Shown: one piece after another, positions 56,368-64,000 of the stretch | Numbering within the stretch: the first letter of the stretch is position 1 | Layout of the letters: each line of letters opens with the position of its first letter | Translations under genes and position numbers: made by a program | Notes under the pieces: generated by a model | What the model was told of the DNA's origin: nothing | What the model saw: only the letters and a program-made list of their open reading frames with translations | The model's database searches: none | NCBI RefSeq assembly: GCF_002095395.1 | Contig: NZ_MJEI01000076.1 | Coordinates: 1 to 64,000, forward strand | Direction: 5' to 3' | DNA: 64,000 nucleotides | DNA from: Williamsia sp. 1135 | GTDB taxonomy: Bacteria; Actinomycetota; Actinomycetes; Mycobacteriales; Mycobacteriaceae

Positions 56368-57551
56368 TTCGCGGGCACCGTGATGATCAGGGCATCGCCC
56401 TGTCCGCCGGCGCCACACAGCGCAGCGGCACCTGTGCCACCGCCCCGCCTGGCCAGTTCGAGTGCGAGGTGCAGGGTGATCCGCGCACCGGACACGCCGA
56501 TCGGGTGGCCGACCGCGATCGCGCCGCCGTTCACGTTGACCTTGCTCTCGTCGACACCGAGCTCGGCAACGGAAGACAGACCGACCGCGGCGAAGGCCTC
56601 GTTGATCTCGAGGAGATCGAGATCCTTGGGGTCGATGCCCGCACGCCCGCAGGCCTTGCGGATGGCGTTGGCCGGCTGATGCTGAAGAGTGGAGTCCGGG
56701 CCCGCGACGACACCGTGCGGACCGATCTCGGCGAGCCACTCGAGTCCGAGGGCCTCGGCCTTGGTCTTGCTCATCACGATGACCGCGGCTGCGCCGTCGG
56801 AGATCTGCGAGGAGTTGCCCGCGGTGATCGTGCCGTCTTTGCGGAACGCTGGGCGCAGGCGACCGAGTGAATCAGCGGTGGTGTCTGCCCGGATGCCCTC
56901 GTCCTCGGAGAACTCGATCGGGTCGCCCTTGCGCTGAGGGATGCTCACGGGCACGACCTCGTCGGCGAAGACGCCGTTCTTCCACGCGGTGGCCGCACGC
57001 TGATGCGACTGGGCGGCGAACTCGTCCTGCTGGGCACGGGTGAACTTCTCGACATCGTTCTGCTGCTCGGTGAGAGCTCCCATGGCCTGGTCGGTGAACG
57101 GATCGTGCAACCCGTCGAACGCCATGTGGTCAACCAGCTCGGTATTGCCGTACTTGAAGCCGCCGCGGCTGCCCGGCAGGATGTGCGGGGCCTGGGTCAT
57201 CGACTCCTGGCCACCGGCCACCACGCACTCGAACTCGCCCGCGCGGATGAGCTGATCGGCCAGCGCGATCGCGTCGATCCCCGACAGGCACATCTTGTTG
57301 ATGGTGAGAGCCGGTACGTCCCAGCCGATTCCGGCCTTGACCGCCGTCTGCTTCGCGGGCATCTGCCCGGCGCCCGCGCCCAGTACCTGACCCATGATCA
57401 CGTACTCGACCTCGGAGGCGGGAACGTTCCCCTTCTCGAGTGCCCCGCGGATGGCGATCGCGCCCAGGTCCACAGCGCTGAAATCCTTGAGCGAGCCCAT
57501 CAATCTCCCGATTGGGGTGCGCGCTCCCGACACGATTACCGACGTCGACAT
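56364..57551 (-). CDS. fadA4: acetyl-CoA acetyltransferase (thiolase)
   Basis: A 395-residue thiolase that joins or splits acetyl-CoA units. Cys88 (NKMCLSG) forms the acyl intermediate; [14 protein letters not shown] carries the active His and [10 protein letters not shown] the second Cys. It is the biosynthetic type and matches Rv1323 (FadA4) in neighbours. The start is ATG 57551 after AGAGAGG; the frame extends to 57605 without family similarity. The 7-bp dyad at 57578-57593 in the leader may be an operator. Confidence 0.95.
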   Translation of the reverse strand: MSTSVIVSGARTPIGRLMGSLKDFSAVDLGAIAIRGALEKGNVPASEVEYVIMGQVLGAGAGQMPAKQTAVKAGIGWDVPALTINKMCLSGIDAIALADQLIRAGEFECVVAGGQESMTQAPHILPGSRGGFKYGNTELVDHMAFDGLHDPFTDQAMGALTEQQNDVEKFTRAQQDEFAAQSHQRAATAWKNGVFADEVVPVSIPQRKGDPIEFSEDEGIRADTTADSLGRLRPAFRKDGTITAGNSSQISDGAAAVIVMSKTKAEALGLEWLAEIGPHGVVAGPDSTLQHQPANAIRKACGRAGIDPKDLDLLEINEAFAAVGLSSVAELGVDESKVNVNGGAIAVGHPIGVSGARITLHLALELARRGGGTGAAALCGAGGQGDALIITVPAK

Positions 57552-57577
57552 CTCTTCTGACCTCTCTCGACAAAACC

Positions 57578-57593
57578 GCCGGAGTTCTCCGGC
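57578..57593. promoter_or_regulatory. dyad in thiolase leader
   Basis: GCCGGAG-TT-CTCCGGC, a perfect 7-bp inverted repeat 27 bases before the thiolase ATG in the region shared with the epimerase gene. Operator or small hairpin; unassigned. Confidence 0.35.
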
Positions 57594-57652
57594 AACCGGG
57601 AGCAAACGTCTCCCGGCCAGTGGCTGAATGGTGTATTGGCCGCCCCCAACGC

Positions 57653-57667
57653 TACCTTTAGACCATG
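57653..57667 (+). promoter_or_regulatory. leaderless -10 box of epimerase gene
   Basis: TACCTT (57653-57658), TAGACC, then ATG at 57665. Confidence 0.5.
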
Positions 57668-58147
57668 AGTGCCTCTGAACAGAACCCCCAGTCAGCGACG
57701 CTGAGCGCCATCGGCGATCTGGTCACCGCGATCGATCACGTGGGCATCGCCGTGCCCGACCTCGACGCCGCGAAGGCCTGGTACCTCGAGAACCTCGGTC
57801 TGGTCACCCTGCATCAGGAGACCAACGAGGCGCAGGGCGTCGTGGAGGCCATGGTCGGCCCCGAGGGCGCCGAGAAGACGCATGCGCTGATCCAGTTGCT
57901 CTCCCCCATCGACGAGACCTCCACGATCGCGAAGTTCATCGACCGCAACGGTCCCGGCCTGCAACAGATGGCCGTGCGCGTCACCGACGTCGAAGAGGTG
58001 ACCCGCCGCCTGGTCGCGAACGGTATCCGGGTGCTCTACGACGCCCCTCGCCGCGGCACCGCGAACTCACGCATCAATTTCATCCACCCGAAGGATGCCG
58101 GTGGTGTTCTGCTCGAACTGGTGGAGCCTGCCGCCGACCCCCACTGA
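57665..58147 (+). CDS. mce: methylmalonyl-CoA epimerase
   Basis: A 160-residue vicinal-oxygen-chelate fold protein that interconverts the 2R and 2S forms of methylmalonyl-CoA in propionate metabolism. The first metal His lies in [12 protein letters not shown], a second in THALIQLL, and the terminal Glu in [22 protein letters not shown] is the family signature. An extra 18-residue N terminus precedes the fold. Equivalent to Rv1322A beside fadA4. Confidence 0.94.
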   Translation: MSASEQNPQSATLSAIGDLVTAIDHVGIAVPDLDAAKAWYLENLGLVTLHQETNEAQGVVEAMVGPEGAEKTHALIQLLSPIDETSTIAKFIDRNGPGLQQMAVRVTDVEEVTRRLVANGIRVLYDAPRRGTANSRINFIHPKDAGGVLLELVEPAADPH

Positions 58148-58271
58148 GTGCCGGGAGTGTCGGCAGGAAGCGGAGTTGCGCTCTAGGGTCACTTGCTCAC
58201 GCGATGGTTGCAGCACGGTAACTCCTCGCGGGCGCCGGGCCGTCGTGCCAGGTATGGCCGTTCCAGCAGCG

Positions 58272-58287
58272 TAAAATCGCCACCATG
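58272..58287 (+). promoter_or_regulatory. leaderless -10 box of DivIVA-like gene
   Basis: TAAAAT (58272-58277), CGCCACC, then ATG at 58285. Confidence 0.5.
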
Positions 58288-59328
58288 CCAAACCACGAGG
58301 CCACCTCCGCTTCCGGCTTGCCTTTTGCCACCGTCATGCGCGGATACGACCGTGATCAGGTCAATGACTTCTTCCGGCGTTTCGATGCCGAAATGCGGGT
58401 GATCGCTGCAGATCGGGACGCCGCGACCGCCAACGCACGTGAGCTCGCCGACAATCTCGAGATCGCCCGCGACGACATCGACGAGCTGCGCCGGGAGGTC
58501 AACAAACTCTCCGTGCCGCCGACCACGGTGCAGGGCATGAGTGAGCGGGTGTCAAGCATGCTCCGGCTGGCCTCCGACGAGGCTTCAGAAATCCGTGCCC
58601 GCTCGGAAGCCGAAGCTGCAGAGACGCTGTCGATTGCACGGCAGGAGGCTCAGGAGCACCGCGATGAAATCGCTCGCCAGCGTGAGGAGATGGCGCGGCG
58701 TCGTGAGGCGATGGAATCCGAGCACGAGGCCACCATGAGCGCTGCCCACGAACAGGCCAAGCGCATCATCGCCGAAGCAACTGCGCAGGCCGAGGAACTC
58801 GACGCCCGAGCTCAGAGCAACCGGGAGCGGATTCAGGAAGATTTCGACCTGACGATGGCCGCCCGTCGCTCGGAGGCTCTCGAGCAGGCGAAGGAACTCG
58901 ACCGCAACAGCAAGGCGGAGGCCAAGGAACGCCTCGACACTGCTCGTGCAGAGGCGGAGAGCACGCGCCAACGCGCCGCATCGGCTGCCACCGAGCGGGT
59001 CACTCGCGCGCAGGAGATCACTGAGCAGATCCGGGTGCTGCGCAGCCGGATGCTGGCTCAGCTCAGCGAGATCCGCAGTCAGCTGGACGAGGTTCCTCAA
59101 CTCCTCGCCGAAGCCGAAACCGAACCGGACCTCCTCGATCCCGATACCACCGGACTGTTGAACAAGGAGCTCTCCGACAACGCTCTGCTGCACAAGGCCG
59201 GGTCGCAGGCACCATCGGATCAATCAGAGAAGGATGCCGACCCCTCGACCGAGGCGAGCACCACAGACGCAGAAGCCGAAGCCGACGTGGACGACGCTCC
59301 AGAGGAGATCAGCGCTTCTTACCGGTAG
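58285..59328 (+). CDS. DivIVA-like coiled-coil protein
   Basis: A 347-residue protein. Residues 10-40 (LPFATVMRGYDRDQVNDFFRRF) match the DivIVA/GpsB lipid-binding N terminus. A coiled coil then runs from about 45 to 270, very rich in Ala, Glu and Arg (SEAEAAETLSIARQEAQEH and repeats). The last 75 residues are acidic and probably disordered. It is likely a membrane-curvature or polar scaffold protein related to Wag31, but it is not Wag31 itself, which lies by the division genes. Its 3' end overlaps the convergent zinc-ribbon gene by about 20 bases. Confidence 0.82.
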   Translation: MPNHEATSASGLPFATVMRGYDRDQVNDFFRRFDAEMRVIAADRDAATANARELADNLEIARDDIDELRREVNKLSVPPTTVQGMSERVSSMLRLASDEASEIRARSEAEAAETLSIARQEAQEHRDEIARQREEMARRREAMESEHEATMSAAHEQAKRIIAEATAQAEELDARAQSNRERIQEDFDLTMAARRSEALEQAKELDRNSKAEAKERLDTARAEAESTRQRAASAATERVTRAQEITEQIRVLRSRMLAQLSEIRSQLDEVPQLLAEAETEPDLLDPDTTGLLNKELSDNALLHKAGSQAPSDQSEKDADPSTEASTTDAEAEADVDDAPEEISASYR

Positions 59329-59551
59329 AGATGTTTTTCCGGCGGCGCCAGCAACCGGTGTGCCAGTGCCTGCGCTCGGCGACGAGGCTGCCGCCCCCGT
59401 AGTCGTCGGCAGGCCAGACGACCACGTGTGGCGTACGGGCGAAGATCACCTGATTGCAGCCGGGGCACCGATACTCTTTGACCGCGCGTTGGCCGCTGAT
59501 CGGCCGGACGTAGTGGTCGTATCCGTCCGGTCCCGACTCGATGATCTCCAC
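59309..59551 (-). CDS. small zinc-ribbon-type protein
   Basis: About 80 residues, starting MEIIESGPDGYDHYVRPISG. YRCPGCNQVIF gives a CxxC pair, and RRHWHTGCW supplies His and Cys, a likely zinc site; HVVVWPAD is between them. Mycobacterial homologues of this kind are loosely annotated as ATP/GTP-binding proteins without evidence I know of. The GTG at 59551 lies 18 bases after the nucS stop on the same strand. The basic tail RRRKNISTGKKR may bind nucleic acid. Confidence 0.75.
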   Translation of the reverse strand: MEIIESGPDGYDHYVRPISGQRAVKEYRCPGCNQVIFARTPHVVVWPADDYGGGSLVAERRHWHTGCWRRRKNISTGKKR

Positions 59552-59568
59552 GGTTGTTCGCCTGGGCT

Positions 59569-60249
59569 CTAGAAGAGCTTGAACTCGGTGCTCTCGGTTC
59601 CCCGGAGCTTGTCGTAATCGAGTGTCACACAACGGATCCCTCGATCGTTGGCCAGGGTTTTCGCTTGCGGCTTGATCTGCTGCGCTGCGAACACCCCTTG
59701 TACGGGCGCCAGCAGCGGGTCGCGATTCATCAGTTCGAGGTAGCGGGTCAACTGTTCGACCCCGTCGATCTCACCACGGCGTTTGATCTCCACCGCGACC
59801 GAGACGCCGTCGGCGTCCCGGCACAGCAGGTCGACCGGCCCGATGGCGGTCATGTATTCGCGTCTGACCAGTGAGTAGCCACTTCCGAGCGTCTCGACAT
59901 GCTCGGCGAGCAGTTCCTGCAGATGCGCTTCGACACCGTCCTTGATCAGTCCCGGATCCAGGCCGAGCTCGTGGCTCGAATCGTGCTCCACACCGAAGAT
60001 GGTTATCTGTAGCTCTTCGCCCGCCTTGTTCGTGACGACCCAGAGCTGGGGAGCCTCCGGTGTTTCCGGTTCGGTCTCCACCAGCCAGCACGGCGGACTC
60101 ATCCAGTTCAACGGCTTGTACGCACGATCATCGGCATGCACGCTCACCGAACCGTCGGACTTGATCAACAGGAGTCGACGGGCTCTGGGGAGGTGGGCGG
60201 TGAGCCGACCCACATAGTCGACTTGGCACTCGGCAATGACTAGACGCAC
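59569..60249 (-). CDS. nucS: mismatch-specific endonuclease NucS/EndoMS
   Basis: A 226-residue nuclease, the same length as Rv1321, that cuts both strands at mismatches and replaces MutS/MutL repair in actinobacteria. The C-terminal RecB-like core has Asp140 (IGPVDLLC), Glu154 and Lys156 (VAVEIKRR). The final TEFKLF resembles the beta-clamp-binding tail. The frame is open upstream, but GTG 60249 gives the exact family N terminus ([12 protein letters not shown]) and has a leaderless promoter. Confidence 0.96.
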   Translation of the reverse strand: MRLVIAECQVDYVGRLTAHLPRARRLLLIKSDGSVSVHADDRAYKPLNWMSPPCWLVETEPETPEAPQLWVVTNKAGEELQITIFGVEHDSSHELGLDPGLIKDGVEAHLQELLAEHVETLGSGYSLVRREYMTAIGPVDLLCRDADGVSVAVEIKRRGEIDGVEQLTRYLELMNRDPLLAPVQGVFAAQQIKPQAKTLANDRGIRCVTLDYDKLRGTESTEFKLF

Positions 60250-60262
60250 GACGTCAACCTTA
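60247..60262 (-). promoter_or_regulatory. leaderless -10 box of nucS
   Basis: TAAGGT on the minus strand (60257-60262), TGACGTC, then GTG at 60249. It lies back to back with the NUDIX promoter about 50 bases away. Confidence 0.5.
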
Positions 60263-60308
60263 GGCCCGCAGTGCCGGACTCCAGCGGCCCCGTGCCGCGC
60301 GCCCGCCA

Positions 60309-60323
60309 TATTCTGGTGTGGTG
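60309..60323 (+). promoter_or_regulatory. leaderless -10 box of NUDIX gene
   Basis: TATTCT (60309-60314), GGTGTG, then GTG at 60321; this favours the second of two consecutive GTG codons. Confidence 0.45.
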
Positions 60324-60863
60324 TCGATCAAGCGAGTGTCTTCAACCGAAATCTATGCCAATCCCTGGCTGTCGCTGCGTGAGGACGAGATCGTCCGGGC
60401 CGATGGCAGCCCGGGTATCTACAGCGTCATCGACAAACCTGCCGGCGTGATCGTCATCCCGCGAGATGACAATCGGCTCTACCTCGTCGAACAGTTCCGA
60501 TATGCGGTGGAGGCCCGACGTTGGGAGTTTCCCGCAGGCACCGCGCCCGATCGGCAGAGTCTTCCACCGGAAGAACTCGCCGTGAGGGAACTCTCTGAGG
60601 AGACCGGACTGCGGGCGGAGTCGATGACACAGATCGGGTCTGTCGATGTCGCACCGGGTTTCAGCAGTCAACGACAGGCGGTGTTCCTGGCGGAGGCCCT
60701 GTCGCCGGGTCCTCCGGCGCGCGAACATGAGGAACAGGACATGGACGCACGATGGTGGCCCGTCGAGCAGGTGTGGGCGGCAGTGGCTTCCGGCGAGATC
60801 TGTGACGCGCAGACCCTTGCGGCTCTGACGTTGTTGATCACGCACGATACGGCGAAGGCCTAG
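60321..60863 (+). CDS. NUDIX hydrolase, ADP-ribose pyrophosphatase-like
   Basis: A 180-residue NUDIX-fold protein. WEFPAGTAP and the C-terminal half of the Nudix box (RELSEETGL) are intact, but the box is stretched and the first Glu of the consensus is not in its usual place, reading [22 protein letters not shown] near the N terminus and FLAEAL are as in ADP-ribose/nucleotide-sugar pyrophosphatases. The substrate is uncertain. The stop overlaps the convergent glutaminase gene by four bases. A GTG at 60318 is the alternative start. Confidence 0.88.
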   Translation: MSIKRVSSTEIYANPWLSLREDEIVRADGSPGIYSVIDKPAGVIVIPRDDNRLYLVEQFRYAVEARRWEFPAGTAPDRQSLPPEELAVRELSEETGLRAESMTQIGSVDVAPGFSSQRQAVFLAEALSPGPPAREHEEQDMDARWWPVEQVWAAVASGEICDAQTLAALTLLITHDTAKA

Positions 60864-62251
60864 CCCTCTTCGACCGCCAACTTGAGCAAGAAGTCCTCGG
60901 CTCGCGTGAGCGCCTCGTGCATGGTCGTCACCACGAATTGCACACCGCGGGCCGGCTCGGACGCGTGGCTGCGTCTCTTGATCACCACTCCATCCGGATC
61001 AACGATGACAGCGCTGCGCTGCAATCCCTGGAGGTTCTGACTCGCGCCGACGAACATCGAACGCGACACTTCGTCCACGTGGTCGACACGGCTCAGGTCC
61101 AGGATGGCGACCTCGAACTCGGTTGCCGACGACCGCAGCCGGCGCAGCACACTTTCCGTTCCGGAGAACGTCAGATCACCTTGCAGTTCATAGATCCTGA
61201 TCCGGTCATGCTTGCCGTGGAGATAACGGCGTTCGGAGTCACTACGGTCGGTCGTCATGTGCAATTCATGGGCGCTGTAGAAACCTCTCACGGTGACGCG
61301 ACTCTCCCGGGCAACATTGAACATGTGCAGCCCCAGATCGGACGACAGGCGTTTGCAGGCCTTCACGCCACGCACACTGTTGCCGTGTTCGTCCAGCAAC
61401 GGCGAATACACACCGATCCCGAGCTGACCAGGTAGGACAGCCATGATTCCGCCGCCGACCCCGCTTTTCGCCGGAAGTCCGACGGTGGTCACCCAGTCGC
61501 CCGCGCCGTCATACATTCCGCAGGTGGTCATCACGCTCAGTACGCGTTGGACGACGGACTGGGACACTGCGCGGCGACCGGTCCTTGGATTCACGCCGCC
61601 ATTGGCCAAAGTGCCACCGATCACGGCCAGGTCGTCGGTCGTGACCACAACTGAGCACTGGCGGAAATAGAGATCGATCGCGTGTTCCGGTTCCGCCTGC
61701 AGGACACCAAAACTTTGAAGCATGTACGCAATCGCACGGTTGCGTGCGCCGCTCTTCATCTCGGACCGGTACACGTCCTCGTCCAGGACGAGCTTGCGCC
61801 CGGCACACGCAGAATAGAAGTCGACCAGCTCAGCAAACGCCATGTCCACATTCGGCTGGACTTCGAGAAGCAACGAGGCCGAGAGAATGGCGCCGGCGTT
61901 GATCATCGGATTGCGCGGGCGCCGCCTGGAATCGACGCTGATCTCATTGAACGCCTCGCCGGATGGCTCAACGCCGATTCGTCCATCAACGGCGTCGAAA
62001 CCCTTGTGTGTCAATGCAAGTGCGTATGTCAGAGGCTTCGACACAGACTGGATGGTGAAGCCGATGTCGGCATCGGCGATCGAATACACGTACCCGTCGT
62101 GTAGTGCGAGTGACAGTCCGAACCCGGCTGGATCGACCCCGGCCAGTTCGGGAATGTAGTCCGCGAGAGCACCTTCACCGCCGGCCAAACAGCTGTTGTG
62201 GATCTGTTCGAGATACGACTCGACCAACGACGGTCCCGCAAACAGTGACAT
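60860..62251 (-). CDS. glsA: glutaminase with C-terminal STAS domain
   Basis: A 463-residue protein. Residues 1 to about 310 are a serine-type glutaminase (glutamine to glutamate plus ammonia) of the beta-lactamase-like fold: Ser69-x-x-Lys72 in IQSVSKPLTYALAL, RNPMINAGAI, and GDWVTTVGLPAKSGVGGGI. Residues about 345-445 form a STAS (sulfate transporter/anti-sigma antagonist) domain with IYELQGDLTFSGTESVLRRL and AILDLSRVDHVDEVSRSMF. Such fusions are known in actinobacteria; the STAS part may regulate the enzyme. ATG 62251. Confidence 0.93.
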   Translation of the reverse strand: MSLFAGPSLVESYLEQIHNSCLAGGEGALADYIPELAGVDPAGFGLSLALHDGYVYSIADADIGFTIQSVSKPLTYALALTHKGFDAVDGRIGVEPSGEAFNEISVDSRRRPRNPMINAGAILSASLLLEVQPNVDMAFAELVDFYSACAGRKLVLDEDVYRSEMKSGARNRAIAYMLQSFGVLQAEPEHAIDLYFRQCSVVVTTDDLAVIGGTLANGGVNPRTGRRAVSQSVVQRVLSVMTTCGMYDGAGDWVTTVGLPAKSGVGGGIMAVLPGQLGIGVYSPLLDEHGNSVRGVKACKRLSSDLGLHMFNVARESRVTVRGFYSAHELHMTTDRSDSERRYLHGKHDRIRIYELQGDLTFSGTESVLRRLRSSATEFEVAILDLSRVDHVDEVSRSMFVGASQNLQGLQRSAVIVDPDGVVIKRRSHASEPARGVQFVVTTMHEALTRAEDFLLKLAVEEG

Positions 62252-62313
62252 GCAGTCATCTAAGCAAACATGGACGCATAGTGGCAGGTCAGACGACAAA
62301 GATCCCCACAACG

Positions 62314-62349
62314 CACTGTAGGCCCCTCACGAATGAGGGGCCTACAGTG
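62314..62349 (-). terminator. rRNA operon terminator
   Basis: CACTGTAGGCCCCTCA (62314-62329) and TGAGGGGCCTACAGTG (62334-62349) form a perfect 16-bp stem with a CGAA/TTCG tetraloop, eight bases beyond the 5S gene on the minus strand. Confidence 0.85.
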
Positions 62350-62356
62350 GAAATTG

Positions 62357-62475
62357 TGTTCGGCGGTGTCCTACTCTCCCACACTGATTAGGGTGCAGTA
62401 CCATTGGCGCTGGTGGGCTTAGCTTCCGGGTTCGGAATGGGACCGGGCGTTTCCCCACCGCTATAGCCGCCGTAA
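62357..62475 (-). rRNA. rrf: 5S ribosomal RNA
   Basis: On the minus strand the sequence begins TTACGGCGGC and ends GACACCGCCGAACA, closing helix I. GGGAAACGCCCGGTCCCATT and CCGAACCCGGAAGCTAAG are universal 5S segments. About 119 nt. Ends are approximate by a few bases. Confidence 0.95.
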
Positions 62476-62585
62476 CTCTATGAAACAATCCACACCCAAA
62501 CAAAGCCGGATGAAGAACCGTCGTTTTGTTTGTGTGTTGTTTCAGATATTGCACAGTGGATGCGAAACAAAAGTTTCATTACTTG

Positions 62586-64000
<1,415 letters not shown>

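Overview
The window is chromosomal DNA from a high-GC, mycolic-acid-bearing actinobacterium (order Mycobacteriales). Markers are a single-chain type I fatty acid synthase of about 3,070 residues with its dedicated acpS, a CmrA-type mycolate reductase gene, the CysO/Mec/CysM cysteine route, GlgE/GlgB glucan synthesis, NucS mismatch repair, and a DUF222/HNH '13E12' protein. Gordonia or a close relative fits best, but the genus cannot be fixed from the sequence alone.

Layout. (1) 1-6300: a CopD/CtaG copper/cytochrome-oxidase membrane protein (cut by the window edge), tRNA-Arg, a frameshifted DUF6188-type gene, a DUF222/HNH gene, and a PadR regulator next to a FadH-type dienoyl-CoA reductase. (2) 6300-23000: a block syntenic with M. 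tuberculosis Rv2509-Rv2524: cmrA, a HerA-like ATPase, orn, tRNA-His, ldtB, tRNA-Lys, a DUF3618 protein, bcp, a TetR regulator, acpS and fas. The 450-bp region upstream of fas carries five short inverted repeats. (3) 23000-35400: a more lineage-specific stretch with HIT and sirtuin genes, a 130-bp array of phased 12-bp motifs, a 1,387-residue SF1 helicase-nuclease fusion, a rhodanese-fold protein, a DEAD-box helicase, an acyl-CoA synthetase, a 58-residue membrane protein, a beta-lactamase-fold lipid-free exported protein and tRNA-Leu. (4) 35400-60300: a block syntenic with Rv1321-Rv1343 in mirror order: lprD-like, DUF3817, then the minus-strand run clpS-DUF2017-P1 peptidase-mec-cysO-cysM-rhomboid-murI-phosphodiesterase-rph-rdgB, then pncB-pncA, dinG, glgE-glgB, a metallopeptidase lipoprotein, a thioredoxin-TPR protein, MFS/DUF3817/thiolase, methylmalonyl-CoA epimerase, a DivIVA-like coiled coil, a small zinc-ribbon protein and nucS. 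(5) 60300-64000: a NUDIX hydrolase, a glutaminase-STAS fusion, and the 3' end of an rRNA operon (5S and part of 23S) read on the minus strand.

How genes work together: fas and acpS form one unit (AcpS loads the phosphopantetheine arm of the FAS-I ACP). Mec, CysO and CysM are consecutive and form one sulfur-carrier pathway. pncB and pncA overlap and salvage NAD. glgE and glgB overlap and build alpha-glucan. Thiolase and epimerase are divergent neighbours in acyl-CoA metabolism.

A recurring feature is leaderless starts: fifteen genes have a TANNNT box ending 6 or 7 bases before the chosen ATG/GTG. This rule settled several start codons. No CRISPR array, insertion sequence or prophage was seen. 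The most unusual items are the helicase-nuclease with the phased repeat array beside it, the inverted-repeat cluster upstream of fas, and a duplicated leaderless start at pncB.
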